Below, in pieces: positions 38,493 to 50,034 of a stretch of 64,000 nt of DNA. This DNA comes from Xanthomonas phaseoli pv. phaseoli (lineage in GTDB: Bacteria; Pseudomonadota; Gammaproteobacteria; Xanthomonadales; Xanthomonadaceae), in NCBI GenBank assembly GCA_022749655.1, contig CP094243.1:4340001-4404000 (forward strand), in the 5' to 3' direction. The position numbers were made by a program, and so were the translations under genes. The notes under the pieces were generated by a model. That model had not been told where the DNA came from, did no database searches, and was given only the letters and a program-made list of their open reading frames with translations. Numbering within the stretch: the stretch's first letter is position 1; each line of letters opens with the position of its first letter.

Positions 38493-39584
38493 TCACACGT
38501 TGAAGCGGAAGTGCAGCACATCGCCTTCCTGGACACGGTATTCCTTGCCTTCCAGGCGCAGGCGCCCGGCATCGCGGGCGCCGGTTTCGCCGCGGTACTT
38601 GATGAAGTCATCGAAACCAATCGTTTCGGCGCGGATGAAGCCCTTTTCGAAATCGGTATGGATCACGGCAGCAGCCTGCGGCGCGGTCGAACCGGCCTTG
38701 ACCGTCCAGGCACGCACCTCCTTGACCCCTGCAGTGAAATACGTCTGCAGGCCCAGCAGCGTGTAGGCCGCACGGATGACGCGATTCAAGCCCGGCTCTT
38801 CCAGGCCGAGATCGGTCAGGAAGCTGTCGCGATCGGCATCGTCCAGCTGCGACAGCTCTTCTTCGATGGCCGCCGAGACCGGCACCACCTCGGCACCTTC
38901 GGCAGCCGCATGCGCGCGCACCGCATCCAGGTGCGGATTGTGCTCGAAGCCGTCTTCCAGCACGTTGGCGATGTACAGCACCGGCTTGAGCGTCAGCAGG
39001 AACAGATCACGCACCAGCGCCTTTTCTTCCTCGTCCAGACCGGCGGCACGACCTGCCTTGCCGTCCGCTAACGCGGCCTGCAGTTTGGCCAGCACCGGCT
39101 TGCGCGCCGCTGCATCCTTGTCGCCGCCCTTGGCGCTGCGTTCGGCACGGTTGAGGGCCTTTTCCACGCTGTCCAGATCGGCCAGCGCCAGTTCGGTATC
39201 GATGGTTTCGATATCGGCGATCGGGTCGACCTTGTTGTTGACGTGGATGACGTCGTCGTTCTCGAAGCAACGCACCACGTGGGTGATCGCATCGACTTCG
39301 CGGATGTGCGCCAGGAACTTGTTGCCCAGACCTTCGCCACTCGCCGCGCCGGCCACCAGGCCGGCGATATCGACGAACTCGACCGCGGTAGGAATCAGCT
39401 TTTGCGGCTTGACGATGTCAGCCAGCTGATTGAGACGCGGATCCGGCACCGGCACGATGCCGACGTTCGGCTCGATGGTGCAGAACGGGAAGTTGGCCGC
39501 AGCGATGCCGGCCTTGGTCAGCGCATTGAACAGGGTCGACTTGCCGACGTTGGGCAGGCCGACGATGCCGCATTTGATACCCAT
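38493..39584 (-). CDS. ychF: Ribosome-binding ATPase YchF (Obg family)
   Basis: 363 residues, full length. The G1 motif GLPNVGKST (9-17) is followed by a short switch, DIAGLVAGA, and a coiled-coil insertion. The C-terminal TGS domain ([17 protein letters not shown] to [17 protein letters not shown]) is present. YchF prefers ATP over GTP, binds ribosomes and affects stress responses. It lies downstream of pth, a common pairing. Confidence 0.97.
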   Translation of the reverse strand: MGIKCGIVGLPNVGKSTLFNALTKAGIAAANFPFCTIEPNVGIVPVPDPRLNQLADIVKPQKLIPTAVEFVDIAGLVAGAASGEGLGNKFLAHIREVDAITHVVRCFENDDVIHVNNKVDPIADIETIDTELALADLDSVEKALNRAERSAKGGDKDAAARKPVLAKLQAALADGKAGRAAGLDEEEKALVRDLFLLTLKPVLYIANVLEDGFEHNPHLDAVRAHAAAEGAEVVPVSAAIEEELSQLDDADRDSFLTDLGLEEPGLNRVIRAAYTLLGLQTYFTAGVKEVRAWTVKAGSTAPQAAAVIHTDFEKGFIRAETIGFDDFIKYRGETGARDAGRLRLEGKEYRVQEGDVLHFRFNV

Positions 39585-39595
39585 GGGTCACATCC

Positions 39596-39668
39596 GGGAT
39601 TTGGGATTCGGGATTGAGATTCGTCATGCCACATGGCCGCGAATCCCCAATCCCCAATCACGCATCCC
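39596..39668. repeat. Intergenic inverted-repeat element between ychF and pth
   Basis: The left arm is GGGATTTGGGATTCGGGATTG and the right arm is AATCCCCAATCCCCAATCAC, around a centre with CATGCCACATGGC. It fills the space between the two genes and touches the pth C-terminus. It is the third member of the family also seen at 32604 and 33732. Confidence 0.6.
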
Positions 39669-40242
39669 TGCTGGTATGCAGGCGCTTCATCGCTTCATTG
39701 AAATTGCCTTCCATCGCCAGCGGCAGCACATCGATGGCGGCGTCCACCGCAGCGCCGATCGCCGCATCGTCCTCGCGCCCTGCCCGCCCCAGCACCCAGG
39801 GCACCACGCGGTCCTTATGACCGGGATGACCGATGCCAACGCGTAGACGGTGAAATTTGCCGTGCCCGAGCAGGCGGATGGTGTCGCGCAAGCCGTTTTG
39901 CCCGCCGTGACCGCCGTCGAACTTGAGCCGCGCGGTACCGGGCGCCAGATCCAGTTCGTCATGGGCGACCAGCAGGTGTTCGGGCTCGATCTTCCAGAAT
40001 CGCAATGCGGCAGTGATCGACTTGCCACTGAGATTCATGAAGGTGGCCGGCTTGAGCAGCCAAACCGGCTGTCCCGCGATCTCGACCTTGGCGGTCTCGC
40101 CGAACAGCTTGCTGTCCAATGCCCAGCGGGCGCCACCGCGCTCGATGAGGGCATCGACGAAACGAAACCCGGCGTTGTGCCGGGTTTGCGCGTGTTCCGG
40201 ACCCGGATTACCGAGCCCGACGATCAGGCGGAGTGCAGACAT
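39658..40242 (-). CDS. pth: Peptidyl-tRNA hydrolase
   Basis: 194 residues from the ATG at 40242 (MSALRLIVGLGNPGPEHAQTRHNAGF). The catalytic His is in the RHNAGF motif. The substrate-binding KPATFMNLSGK and VAHDELDL motifs and GGHGGQNGLRDT are conserved. It recycles peptidyl-tRNA released from stalled ribosomes. A longer upstream frame is not family-like. It is followed by ychF, with rplY just upstream. Confidence 0.97.
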   Translation of the reverse strand: MSALRLIVGLGNPGPEHAQTRHNAGFRFVDALIERGGARWALDSKLFGETAKVEIAGQPVWLLKPATFMNLSGKSITAALRFWKIEPEHLLVAHDELDLAPGTARLKFDGGHGGQNGLRDTIRLLGHGKFHRLRVGIGHPGHKDRVVPWVLGRAGREDDAAIGAAVDAAIDVLPLAMEGNFNEAMKRLHTSRDA

Positions 40243-40291
40243 GCCAGTGACCGCAGCCGATCCCGCGCAATGCGAGGGATCGGCCGACGGA

Positions 40292-40927
40292 TTACTTGGT
40301 CTCGGCGCCTTCGCTGCCTTCTTCGCCGGCAGCGTCGTCTTCCTCGATCCGCACGTGCTTGGCAGCAACCACGGCCACGTCGTGTTCCTTGCCCAGCTTC
40401 AGCTCCGGAATTTCGACACCGGCCGGCAGCTTGATTTCGGACAGGTGGATCACGTTACCCACTTCCAGTGCACCGAGGTCCACTTCGATGAACTCCGGCA
40501 GATCCTTCGGCAGGCAAACCACCTGGACTTCGTTGAGTTCGTGGGTGACGACCACTTCGCTCGACTTGCCGGCCGGCGAGGATGCTTCGTTGATGAAGTG
40601 CAGCGGCACGGCAGCACTGAGCTTCTCGTTGGCGCTGACGCGCTGGAAGTCGATGTGCATGATCAGCTGCTTGAACGGATGGCGCTGCATGTCGCGCAGC
40701 AGCACCTGCTGCACGTCGCCATTGAGGTTCAGGTCCAAGATGGACGAGTAGAACCACTCGTTCTGCTGGGCGAGCCAGATCTGCTCGTGGTTGAGCTGGA
40801 TGCTGACCGGCTCGAGTTCGCCACCGTACACGATGGCCGGAATGACGCCAGCATGACGCAGGCGGCGGCTCGCACCCTTCCCCTCGTCAGCGCGGCGCTC
40901 GACCTTGATTTCATGAGTCTTTGCCAT
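40292..40927 (-). CDS. rplY: 50S ribosomal protein L25, general stress (Ctc/TL5) type
   Basis: 211 residues. The N-terminal L25 domain (1-95; KVERRADEGKGASRRLRHAG) binds 5S rRNA. The C-terminal beta-domain characteristic of Ctc/TL5 proteins follows, ending in an acidic Glu-rich tail. Genes prs, rplY and pth are adjacent, a conserved arrangement. It is intact. Confidence 0.95.
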   Translation of the reverse strand: MAKTHEIKVERRADEGKGASRRLRHAGVIPAIVYGGELEPVSIQLNHEQIWLAQQNEWFYSSILDLNLNGDVQQVLLRDMQRHPFKQLIMHIDFQRVSANEKLSAAVPLHFINEASSPAGKSSEVVVTHELNEVQVVCLPKDLPEFIEVDLGALEVGNVIHLSEIKLPAGVEIPELKLGKEHDVAVVAAKHVRIEEDDAAGEEGSEGAETK

Positions 40928-41034
40928 TGGATTTCACTACCTGGTTGGAACACCGCCTCGCGGCGATGAAGCGTCTCACCCGCGACCAGGTGAGACGTGT
41001 GGCGGCACCCGGGAATCGGGCACCGAATGGGGCA

Positions 41035-41994
41035 TCAGTCGACGTAAAGCGAGCTGACCGATTCGCCGAAGGCGATACGGCGGATGGTCTCGGCCAGCAG
41101 TTCGGCCACGCTCAGCTGACGAATCTTGGCGCAGGTGCGCGCCGCTTCGCTCAGCGGAATCGTGTCGGTGACCACCAGCTCGTCGAGCTGCGAATTGTTG
41201 ATGTTGTCCACCGCCGGGCCGGAAAGCACCGGGTGGGTGATGTAGGCCACGACCTTGAGCGCGCCGCGCTGCTTCAGCGCTGCGGCAGCGGCGCACAAGG
41301 TACCAGCGGTGTCGACCAGGTCGTCGACCAGCACACAGGTCTTGCCCTGCACGTCGCCGATGATGTTCATCACGGTGGCCACATTGGCGCGCGGACGGCG
41401 CTTGTCGATGATGGCCAGATCCGCATCGTCCAGACGCTTGGCGACGGCGCGTGCGCGCACCACGCCGCCCACGTCGGGCGACACCACGATCAGGTTGTCG
41501 GTGCCGTAGGCGCGCCAGATGTCGGCCAGCAGCAGCGGCGAGGCGTAGACGTTGTCGACCGGCACATCGAAGAAACCCTGGATCTGGTCGGCATGCAGGT
41601 CGACCGTCAGCACGCGGTCCGCCTCCATGGCGCAGATCATCTTGGCAGCCACCTTGGCGGTGATCGGCACGCGCGAGGAGCGCATGCGACGGTCCTGGCG
41701 CGAATAACCGAAATACGGGATCACCGCGGTAACGGACTGGGCGCTGGCGCGCTTGAGCGCGTCGATCAGCACCAGCAGTTCCATCAGGTTTTCGGCGCTG
41801 GGCGCGCAGGTCGGCTGGATGACGAACACTTCCTGCCGACGCACGCTTTCTTCGATCTCTACCTGCACTTCGCCGTCGGAAAAACGCGTGACCAACGCCT
41901 TGCCCATGCGAACGCCCAGTTCCTTGCAGATGCTCTGGGCAAGCGGCTTGTTGGCATTGCCGGAGAACACCAGCAGATTACGTTGGTCTTGCAT
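41035..41994 (-). CDS. prs: Ribose-phosphate pyrophosphokinase (PRPP synthetase)
   Basis: 319 residues from the ATG at 41994 ([20 protein letters not shown]). It carries the PRPP-binding loop region [15 protein letters not shown], the flexible loop [10 protein letters not shown] and [19 protein letters not shown]. It makes PRPP from ribose-5-phosphate and ATP for nucleotide, His and Trp synthesis. It lies downstream of ispE and tRNA-Gln, as in many gammaproteobacteria. Confidence 0.97.
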   Translation of the reverse strand: MQDQRNLLVFSGNANKPLAQSICKELGVRMGKALVTRFSDGEVQVEIEESVRRQEVFVIQPTCAPSAENLMELLVLIDALKRASAQSVTAVIPYFGYSRQDRRMRSSRVPITAKVAAKMICAMEADRVLTVDLHADQIQGFFDVPVDNVYASPLLLADIWRAYGTDNLIVVSPDVGGVVRARAVAKRLDDADLAIIDKRRPRANVATVMNIIGDVQGKTCVLVDDLVDTAGTLCAAAAALKQRGALKVVAYITHPVLSGPAVDNINNSQLDELVVTDTIPLSEAARTCAKIRQLSVAELLAETIRRIAFGESVSSLYVD

Positions 41995-42159
41995 GAGATC
42001 TCTCGGGCGGCGGCGAAGAGCGTGCGGATCGATGGTGGAGCAGGACAAAGCCGAACCAATGCCGGGCTTTCGTTCGAGTCCCGCGCAAGGATGCGCGAGA
42101 TGTTGCAGAAGGATCTGCAGTGAAACCTGATGCAGGCGGACCTGCCTTTCTCGACAAAC

Positions 42160-42236
42160 TGGCAGGGGCGGTAGGATTCGAACCTACGAATGCCAGGATC
42201 AAAACCTGGTGCCTTGGGCCTCTTGGCGACGCCCCT
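42160..42236 (-). tRNA. tRNA-Gln (TTG anticodon)
   Basis: A 77-base cloverleaf with acceptor AGGGGCG/CGCCCCT, anticodon stem CCAGG/CCTGG with loop TTTTGAT containing TTG, T loop GGTTCGAATCC and an encoded CCA. It lies 3 bases past the ispE stop, so it is probably processed from the ispE-prs transcript. Confidence 0.95.
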
Positions 42237-42239
42237 GCA

Positions 42240-43127
42240 TCAAACCTGTGTCGCGTCCAGCGCGTCGAGCAATGGCGAGTGCGCTGCACCCTCCACCACC
42301 CACGCCCGCCGGCTGCCCGGCAACTGCGCCAGCGCCTGCTCTGCAGCAGCGCGTGGCGAACTCGACGAAACAACCACTTCCCGACCCGGTCAAACGCGGT
42401 GTACCGACCCTGGAAAGCGCCTGGAACACCGCCTCGACGGCGGGTTCGCGGCGCCGCAGGACCGGCTCGAACGCATTGTCGAGCAGGGAACCGGAAGCGA
42501 AGTCCGATATTTTCGCGGGCGCAGCATCCCGCGTCAATTCCTGTGATCGAAATAACGCCGGGGTCGGCACATGAACGCCAGGGTCGACCAGCAGATACGC
42601 CGCTTCCGGCAGGGAAATCGGGGTCAGCTGTTCGCCCACGCCTTCGGCCCAGGCATTGCGGCCGCGCACGAAGACCGGCACGTCTGCGCCCAGCTGCAAG
42701 CCCAGCGCGGCCAGCGCATCGGCCGCCAGACCCAGGCCCCACAAGGCGTTGAGCGCGACCAGCACGGTCGCCGCGTCCGAGGAGCCGCCGCCAAAACCGC
42801 CGCCGGCCGGGATGCGCTTGTCGACCCGAATCTCCACGCCCGCCTGGGCGTTGGTTGCCGATTGCAGCAGGCGCGCGGCGCGGACCACCAGGTCATCGTC
42901 TTCGGCAACGCCGGGCAAACTCTCGCCCAGGCGGCGGATCTGACCGTCGCGGCGCACACGAAGATGAACGGTGTCCCCCACTCCAGCAGCCGGAACACGG
43001 TCTGCAGCAGCAGGTGGTAGCCGTCGGCACGGCGCCCGGTGATCTGCAGGAACAGATTCAGCTTGGCCGGCGCGGGCCACGCCGACCAATCGCTTCCCGG
43101 CACGTCCATCAGGGCGATACGGTCCAT
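42240..43127 (-). CDS. ispE: 4-diphosphocytidyl-2-C-methyl-D-erythritol kinase (two frameshifts)
   Basis: GHMP kinase of the MEP isoprenoid pathway. The pieces are [21 protein letters not shown] (substrate site), then the ATP-binding [19 protein letters not shown], and the C-terminal [15 protein letters not shown] with the ending [13 protein letters not shown]. Break 1 is at 42975-42979, where five C should be six. Break 2 is near 42349-42353, where one GC pair is missing. Repair gives about 296 residues. Two starts are possible: 43127 ([11 protein letters not shown]) or 43109 (MDVPG, overlapping the lolB stop as TGATG). The pathway is essential, so errors are likely. Confidence 0.92.
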
Positions 43128-43759
43128 TGGTCGACCAACAGGCGCACCTTTGCTTGGCCTTTGCGGGCTTCGATCCGCTGCGGCAGCTCGGGCTGGCCAA
43201 CGCCGGCCGGCGCCCAGGCCAGGAAATCGATGGTCCAGCCGTCCTGCTGCACGGTGCGCGGGCGCCCGGCCGCATCCACATCGACGCGCGCGGCACCCGC
43301 ATCGGCGATGCGCAGCGCGCGCACCCAGTCCGGCATCTGGTTGACCGGGATGGTCCAGCCGGTTGCTTCCAGCAGCACCTGCTCGGCATCGGGGCCACTG
43401 CGCGGACCGCCGTCCAGCCCTTCCAACCGGCCGGCGCCGCTGGTGGTGTCGCCGGTGAGCACCCAGCTTTGCCGGGTGACCGGCGCACTGAGTTGCACGC
43501 GGTAGCGTGGGCCGTCCTGCTGCCAATCGATGCGGCCGCTGCCGCCGTCGCGGTCCTTGCTGATCGCCACCCGGCCCTGGAAGGACCAGTTGGGATGCGC
43601 CTGCAACCAGGCCTGGCGAGCGGCTTCAGCCTGGCGCGCATCGTCAGAGACATGATCGACCACGGCCGCCGCACTGCCCTGCCCGCGCGGCACGCTCACG
43701 CAGGCCGACAGGCCGACCAGCACCAGCCCGCCCAGGGCCAGCGTTCGCACCTTGCTCAT
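43109..43759 (-). CDS. lolB: Outer-membrane lipoprotein receptor LolB
   Basis: 216 residues. A lipoprotein signal peptide ends in LSAC with Cys20 as the lipid-modified residue. The body has the LolB beta-sandwich pattern ([20 protein letters not shown], later [16 protein letters not shown]). LolB takes lipoproteins from LolA and inserts them in the outer membrane. Its neighbours (TPR gene upstream, ispE downstream) match the conserved lolB-ispE-prs arrangement. Confidence 0.93.
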   Translation of the reverse strand: MSKVRTLALGGLVLVGLSACVSVPRGQGSAAAVVDHVSDDARQAEAARQAWLQAHPNWSFQGRVAISKDRDGGSGRIDWQQDGPRYRVQLSAPVTRQSWVLTGDTTSGAGRLEGLDGGPRSGPDAEQVLLEATGWTIPVNQMPDWVRALRIADAGAARVDVDAAGRPRTVQQDGWTIDFLAWAPAGVGQPELPQRIEARKGQAKVRLLVDQWTVSP

Positions 43760-45443
43760 AGCCCGAACTTTTCCACGACGCGCTGCAGCGCACGGTTGTC
43801 CGGGTCGAGACGGCGCGCTTCATCGAAGTAGCGACGCGCTTCGTCCTGCTTGCCGCTGACCCACAGCACTTCGCCCACGTGGGCCGCGATTTCCGGGTCC
43901 TTGACCAGCGCCCAGGCCCGACGCAGCTGCACCAGCGCTTCCTTGGTGCGGCCCATCCGGTACAACACCCAGCCATAACTGTCGACAATGGCCGGGTTGT
44001 CCGGGTCGGCGGTGCGGGCACGGTCGATCAGCGCCAACGCTTCCTTGTAGCGGGTGGTGCGGTCGGCCAGGGTGTAGCCCAACGCGTTCAGGGCCGCGAC
44101 GTTTTCCGGCTCGGTCACCAGGATCTTGCGCAGATCGGCCTCGGCACGCGGGACATCGTCGCGCCGCTCCCAGGCCAGCCCGCGGGCGTACAGCAACGCG
44201 CTGTCGTCCGGGTAGGCGGCAAGGCCACGTTCGAAGGCGTCCAGTTCGCCCAGTGCATCGTCGGCCCGCTGATGCAGTTCGGCTTCGAGCACGTAGGCGT
44301 CGCGGCGCGCGTCATCGTCGGCACTGGCGTCGCCCTGCAGGGCGCGGGCTTCGGCAAGCGCTTCGGGCTTGCGGCCCAGTTCGTACAAGGCACTGGCGGC
44401 GCGCAGGCGCGCCTCGCTGAGCTGGGGACCACCCGGCACGCCGCGATACCACTCCACCGCCTCGTCGTAGCGCTTGAGGAATTCGGCGATCTTGCCCAGC
44501 AGCAGACGGCGGTCCGGATCGGGCTTGGTGGCGTTGCTCTTGAGCTCGGCGTACAGCGCCTCCAGCGAGCTGCGGTCTTTCTCCTTGGCCAGCATCGAGG
44601 CCCGCAAGCCATAGGTCTGGGTGTCCTGCGGCCCGGTCGAAAGCACGCGTGCCGCAGCTTCGGTCTGGCCCATGGCGTCGTAGGCGAACGCCAGTGCGCC
44701 GCGTAGCTCGGAGTCCTTGACCGCCTGCGGTTCGATATTCTTCAGCAGCGCCAGCGCTTCGTCGTTCTTGCCTTCCTGCTGCAACTGGGTGGCGTGCAGC
44801 AAGGCCACGCGCGGCTCTTCGGGGAAGCGGCGCACCACCTCGTCGACGATGCGCTGGCCAGCGCGGGGCGCTCCATGCGCAGCGCGAGCCGGCCGAATTC
44901 CTGCCAGGCTTCGATCTGATTCGGGATGGCGCCGGCCTTGACCAGGTCTTCGAGCACGTCGGCCGAGGCTTCCGGCTCGCGGCCGCCGTTGGCCAGGGCG
45001 ATCAGCGCAAAGCGCCAGCCACGCGGGTCGGGCTCCTTGAGCAGGCCGAGCAGGTCGCGGCGCGCGGTGCGCAGGTCGTTGCGGCGCAGGGCCAGCGAGG
45101 CCTCGGTGCTGCGCATGGACATCGACGACGGCGCGCGGGCGCGCCACAACGCCAGCGCTTCGATCGCGCGCGGGTCGTCGTTGGCCAGCATGGAGATGCG
45201 GGCGGCGCGCTCGGCCAGCCCGGCATCGCCGGCTTCGGCCTTGGCGGCGTCCAGGTAGGCGCGCGCGGCATCGTCCAGTTGCCCGCCCTGCAAGGCGAAT
45301 TCGCCGGCCAGCACCGGCTCCAGCGACGAAGTACCGGCACTGCTTGGGAGCGGAGCGGGCGGTGCTTTCTTGGGTGCTGCGGTGGCACTGGCGGAGACTG
45401 CGACCAGCAGAAGAACACACAGGATGCGAATCGGTACAGGCAT
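43756..45443 (-). CDS. Secreted/periplasmic TPR-repeat protein (frameshifted)
   Basis: About 562 residues if repaired. The N-terminus ([22 protein letters not shown]) is a signal peptide. The mature part is a chain of tetratricopeptide repeats throughout (for example [20 protein letters not shown] and [20 protein letters not shown]), typical of scaffolds that hold protein complexes. The frame breaks near 44857, one G/C short, between RMERPAL and GQRIVDEVV. It overlaps the lolB start by 4 bases (ATGA), so the two are coupled. Conserved next to lolB in this family; the partner is unknown. Confidence 0.85.
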
Positions 45444-45508
45444 CGGGGGCAACCGGGCCGTAAAATGGGGCCCTGAATGGCCGCCAGCTTATCGCAAGCA
45501 ACTGAACA

Positions 45509-46762
45509 ATGACGTTGTGGGTGCTCGGACTGAATCACCAGACCGCACCTGTGGACCTGCGCGAACGCGCGGCGTTCGCAGGTGATGCGCTGCCGCGCGC
45601 GCTCGAATCGCTGCGTGCGCTGCCCCAGGTAAGCGAGGCCGCGCTGCTGTCCACCTGCAACCGTACCGAGTTGTATGCGATGGCCGAGGAGGCGCACAGC
45701 CTGGTCACCTGGCTGGAAACCCACGCGCCCGGGCTGAGCGGTTATCTGTACCAGCACCAGGAAGCCGAGGCGGTGCGTCATCTGTTCCGTGTCGCCACCG
45801 GGCTGGATTCGATGGTATTGGGAGAACCCCAGATCCTCGGCCAGGTGAAGGACGCCTGGGCAGTGGCGCGGGCGCACGGCACGCTGGGCAGCGGGTTGGA
45901 CCGGCTGTTCCAACAGACCTTTTCGGTGGCCAAGCGCGCGCGTACCGACACCCGTGTCGGCGCAAATCCGGTGTCGGTCGCATCCACGGCGGTGCGGCTG
46001 GCACAAGACTCGTTTGCCCGGCTCAACGAATCGACGGTGTTGCTGATCGGTGCCGGCGAAACCATCGAACTGGCGGCCAAGCATCTGAGCGAAGGCCGCG
46101 TGCGCCGCCTGCTGATCGCCAACCGCACCCTGGCCCACGCGCAGACGCTCGCCAGCCAGCATGGCGGCTTCGCCTTGCCGCTGACCGATCTGGAACGCCA
46201 CCTGGCCGAGGCGGATGTGGTGTTCTCGGCCACCGCTGCACGTGAGCCGCTGGTGACCCGCGCACAGGTGGAACAGGCATTGCGCGCACGCAAGCGCAAG
46301 CCGATGCTGCTGTTCGACCTGGCGGTGCCGCGCGATATCGAGGCCTCGGTGGGCGAATTGAGCGACGCCTACCTGTACACGGTGGACGACCTGGAACGCG
46401 CGGTCGAAGACAACCGCCGTGGCCGCCGCGAAGCGGCCGACCAGGCCGAAGCCATCATCGACCTGCAAGTGGCGCGCTATGTCGAAACCTTGCAGGCCAA
46501 CGCGCGCCAGGCACCGCTCAAGCGGCTGCGCGCCTTTGGCGATAGCACCCGCGACGAGCTGCTGGCCAAGGCGCGCCAGCAGTTGCACAACGGCAAACCG
46601 GCCGACGAAGTGCTGGAGCAGCTGGCGCATGCGCTGACCAACCGCCTGCTGCATCCGCCCACCGCCGCACTACGCGATGCCGCGCTCAACAACGACCTGG
46701 AATTGACCACCGCGGCCGACCGGCTGTTTCCGGAAAAACCGGGTTACCAACATCCCCCATAG
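45509..46762 (+). CDS. hemA: Glutamyl-tRNA reductase
   Basis: 417 residues. It has the N-terminal catalytic domain with nucleophile C50 in [11 protein letters not shown] and the [14 protein letters not shown] motif. An NADPH-binding domain ([17 protein letters not shown]) and a C-terminal dimerisation helix follow. It makes glutamate-1-semialdehyde, the first step of tetrapyrrole synthesis. It is divergent from the TPR/lolB operon across a 65-base gap and followed 21 bases later by prfA. Confidence 0.97.
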   Translation: MTLWVLGLNHQTAPVDLRERAAFAGDALPRALESLRALPQVSEAALLSTCNRTELYAMAEEAHSLVTWLETHAPGLSGYLYQHQEAEAVRHLFRVATGLDSMVLGEPQILGQVKDAWAVARAHGTLGSGLDRLFQQTFSVAKRARTDTRVGANPVSVASTAVRLAQDSFARLNESTVLLIGAGETIELAAKHLSEGRVRRLLIANRTLAHAQTLASQHGGFALPLTDLERHLAEADVVFSATAAREPLVTRAQVEQALRARKRKPMLLFDLAVPRDIEASVGELSDAYLYTVDDLERAVEDNRRGRREAADQAEAIIDLQVARYVETLQANARQAPLKRLRAFGDSTRDELLAKARQQLHNGKPADEVLEQLAHALTNRLLHPPTAALRDAALNNDLELTTAADRLFPEKPGYQHPP

Positions 46763-46783
46763 CTACCCCGATCGTGAGGACCG

Positions 46784-47869
46784 ATGACGCCGACCCTGCG
46801 CCGTAAGCTCGAAGCGCTGGCCGAGCGCCGCGAAGAACTGCAGCACCTGCTCTCCGACCCCGATGTGGTGGGCAACAACGACACGTTCCGTACGCTTTCG
46901 CGCGAACTGTCGCAACTGGAGCCGGTGGCAGTGGCGCTGGAAGAGGAGGCGCGCGCCAAGGCCGACCTGGCCACGGCCGAGGCGCTGCGCAACGACCCGG
47001 AGATGCGCGAGCTGGCCGAAGAGGAAATGGCCGCTGCACAGGCGCGCCTGGAACACCTCGATGCACAGCTGGCCGCGCTGCTGGTACCGCGCGACCCGCG
47101 CGACGACGGCAACCTGTTCCTGGAAGTGCGCGCGGGCACTGGCGGTGACGAGGCAGCGATCTTTGCCGGCGACCTGTTCCGCATGTACGCACGCTACGCC
47201 GAGCGCCAGGGCTGGAAGGTGGAAATCGAATCCGACAGCCCCGGCGAGCACGGCGGCTACAAGGAAGTGGTGGCGCGCGTGGTCGGGCGCGGCGCGTATT
47301 CGCGCCTGAAATTCGAATCCGGCACCCATCGGGTGCAACGCGTGCCGGCAACCGAATCGCAAGGCCGCATCCACACCTCGGCCGCCACGGTGGCGATCAT
47401 TCCCGAAGCCGACGACGTGGAAGAGATCACGATCAATCCGGCCGATCTGAAGGTGGACACGTTTCGCTCGTCCGGTGCGGGCGGCCAGCACGTCAACAAG
47501 ACCGAATCGGCGATCCGCATCACCCACGTGCCCAGCGGGGTGGTGGTGGAATGCCAGACCGAGCGCAGCCAGCATGCCAATCGCGACAAGGCGATGAAGC
47601 GGCTGAAGGCGCAGCTGCTGGACACCGAACGCAGCAAGGCGGCAGCAGCCGAAGCGCAGACGCGCAAGTTGCAGGTGGGCAGCGGCGACCGCAGCCAGCG
47701 CATCCGCACCTACAGTTTTCCGCAGGGTCGCATCACCGACCATCGCGTCGAAGGGCTGACCCTGTACGACCTGCCCAACATCATCGAAGGCGACCTGGAT
47801 GCATTGATCGGGCGGCTGCTGCACGAACATCAAGCCGACGAACTGGCACGGTTGAGCGATAGCCCGTGA
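46784..47869 (+). CDS. prfA: Peptide chain release factor 1
   Basis: 361 residues. The stop-codon recognition motif PAT (188-190, for UAA/UAG) and the catalytic GGQ (233-235, [17 protein letters not shown]) identify RF1 rather than RF2. Genes hemA and prfA are adjacent as usual. The normal third partner, prmC (hemK), which methylates the GGQ glutamine, is absent. Instead the stop overlaps the GTG of an OGT-like gene. Confidence 0.98.
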   Translation: MTPTLRRKLEALAERREELQHLLSDPDVVGNNDTFRTLSRELSQLEPVAVALEEEARAKADLATAEALRNDPEMRELAEEEMAAAQARLEHLDAQLAALLVPRDPRDDGNLFLEVRAGTGGDEAAIFAGDLFRMYARYAERQGWKVEIESDSPGEHGGYKEVVARVVGRGAYSRLKFESGTHRVQRVPATESQGRIHTSAATVAIIPEADDVEEITINPADLKVDTFRSSGAGGQHVNKTESAIRITHVPSGVVVECQTERSQHANRDKAMKRLKAQLLDTERSKAAAAEAQTRKLQVGSGDRSQRIRTYSFPQGRITDHRVEGLTLYDLPNIIEGDLDALIGRLLHEHQADELARLSDSP

Positions 47870-49570
47870 GTGCACAAGTGCCGCGCGAGCTGCTGCAGCT
47901 GCGCGAGCAAGTGCGACGCCAGCCGGGCGATTTCGTCGCCTGGTTGATGCTGGCCGATGCAGAGCTGGGCATGGGCGTCACCGCTGCCGGCGAAACAGCC
48001 GTGCAGCGCGCGCTGGCGCTGCATCCGGGCCATCCGGAAGCGGTGGCGCGGCTGGGACGGGTGCGCTGGGCGCAACAGCGCCATGCCGAAGCGGCCACGC
48101 TGCTCCAGCAAGCCTCGGACCTGGTACCGCAGCATCCGGGGATCGCCCTGTGGCTTGGGCACGCGCTCGAAGATGCAGGCCAGCCGGAACAGGCCGCGGC
48201 CGCCTATACGCGCGCCCATCGGCTATTGCCCGACGAACCCTACATCACCGCGCAACTGCTCAACTGGCGGCGCCGCCTATGCGATTGGCGCGAGCTGGAC
48301 TCACTGGCTGCACAGGTGCGCACTGCAGTGACGCAAGGCCAGGCGGCCGTGGAGCCTTTCGCGTTCCTGAGCGAGGACGCCAGCGCCGCGGAACAACTGG
48401 CGTGCGCCCGTACCCGCGCGCAGGTCATTGCCTCCTCCGTGCGCCCGCTGCCAGCGGCAACGCTGCGCAGCCGCGGCGCGCTGCAACTCGGATTCGTGTC
48501 CAACGGCTTTGGTGCGCACCCGACGGGCTTGCTGACGGTGGCCTTGTTCGAAGCGTTGCAGCGACGCCAACCGGACCTGCAGGTGCACTTGTTTGCAACC
48601 AGCCCGGACGATGGCAGCGACATTCGCGCACGCCTGGCGCAGGCAACGCGCATGCACGATGTCACTGCGCTGGGGCATCTGGCCACTGCGCACCATATCC
48701 GCGACCAGGGCATCGATCTGTTGTTCGATCTGCGTGGCTGGGGCGGTGGCGGACGACCGGAAGTCTTCGCATTGCGGCCGGCACCGGTACAGCTCAACTG
48801 GCTGGCGTATCCGGGCACCTCGGGCGCGCCGTGGATGGACTATGTGCTTGGCGATGCCGTTGCGTTGCCGACGTCGCTGGAGCCGTTCTACAGCGAACAG
48901 GTGCTGCGCCTGCCGCGCGCCTTCCAGCCATCGGACACCTCGCGCACGGTGGACGAACCACCATCGCGCGTGCAGTGCGGGCTGCCGGAGCATGCGGTGG
49001 TGCTGTGCTGCTTCAACAACAGTTACAAGCTCAATCCACGCAGCATGGCGCGCATGCTGGCGGTGTTGCGCGCGGTGCCCGGCAGCGTGCTGTGGCTGCT
49101 GTCCGGCGGGCCAGGCCGATGCGCGATTGCGTGCAGCAGCGCAGGCACAGGGCGTGGACGCGCAGCGCTTGGTCTTCATGCCCAAACTGCCGCACCGGCA
49201 GTATCTGGCGCGCTATCGACACGCGGATCTGTTTTTGGATACGCACCCGTACAACGCGCACACTACCGCCTCCGATGCGTTATGGGCAGGTTGCCCGGTC
49301 TTGACCACGCCTGGGCAGACGTTTGCCGCGCGTGTGGCCGGCAGCCTGAATCATCATCTGGGGCTGGATGACATGAATGTTGCCGATGATGCTGCGTTTG
49401 TGGCCAAGGCGATCGAACTGGCGAGCGATGCAGAGGCATTGCGTGGCGTGCATGCTCGGGTGGCGGAACAACGCCTGCGCAGCGGCGTTTTCGATATGGA
49501 CGGGTTTGCGGATGATCTGGCCGCGCTGCTGCGTGGTATTGCGCGGCGCAGTGGGTGGTTGGGGGTTTAG
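47866..49570 (+). CDS. GT41 O-GlcNAc transferase-like protein (XcOGT type), frameshifted
   Basis: The N-terminal half has TPR repeats ([34 protein letters not shown]), and the C-terminal half is a GT41 glycosyltransferase domain ([76 protein letters not shown]). The frame breaks near 49104-49110, where a GC pair seems lost (LLSGPGQADAR expected). Repair gives 568 residues, matching the structurally studied Xanthomonas homologue of human OGT. The GTG start overlaps the prfA stop (GTGA). In-cell substrates are not known to me. Confidence 0.92.
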
Positions 49571-50034
49571 AGCGCCGCCAGCTGTCGCGAGCAGTCGCTA
49601 CTCGGGCATACGGTGTGCCGAAGCTGGAGTGGACGAGCGATGGGCTGCGTCTCCGGGCATCGGCCGTACCATCTGGCGCCCCCGGTCGTTTCGCTGGCCG
49701 GCTCCAGGCTCGGTCGTTGGGTGCAGCTCCCACGTGTTGCGTGAGATGAGCGGTGGAAGGCACCGCCAAGCGCTGCGAACAAGCAGCGATGCTGTAGTGC
49801 CGTCTCCCGTCGCGACATTGCCCTCCTTCATGCGGGGGCGAAGGTGGCGCGTAGCGCCGAATGAGCATGCGGCTGAGGCGGTGGCATCGGTAAACCGTAC
49901 CCTCACCCCAACCCCTCTTCCGCAGGGAGAGGGGCTAACCGCGACGCGTTAGCCAACACCCTTTAGTCACCTGGTTCATGCAACTTCACACCATAACGCT
50001 GTACCCGGCCGTCCACGCTCGCTAGGCTGCACGC
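49571..50034. other. Intergenic region between the OGT and moaB genes
   Basis: About 460 bases with no convincing gene. It contains the stem-loop at 49912-49934 (CCCCTCT/AGAGGGG) within CCTCACCCCAACCCCTCTTC, a motif I associate with a common xanthomonad intergenic repeat. Whether this hairpin terminates OGT transcription is not clear, as there is no T run. Confidence 0.5.
49912..49934. repeat. Short stem-loop intergenic repeat (CCCCTCT...AGAGGGG)
   Basis: A 7-bp perfect stem with a 9-base loop (TCCGCAGGG) is embedded in a CCCTCACCCCAACC context. Sequences of this form recur between genes in xanthomonad genomes, from general knowledge. It could serve as a weak terminator for the OGT gene. Confidence 0.5.

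Noticed and set aside
46784..47869. A programmed frameshift in a release-factor gene
   Set aside because: That mechanism is known for RF2 (prfB). This gene has the PAT motif of RF1 and no internal stop.
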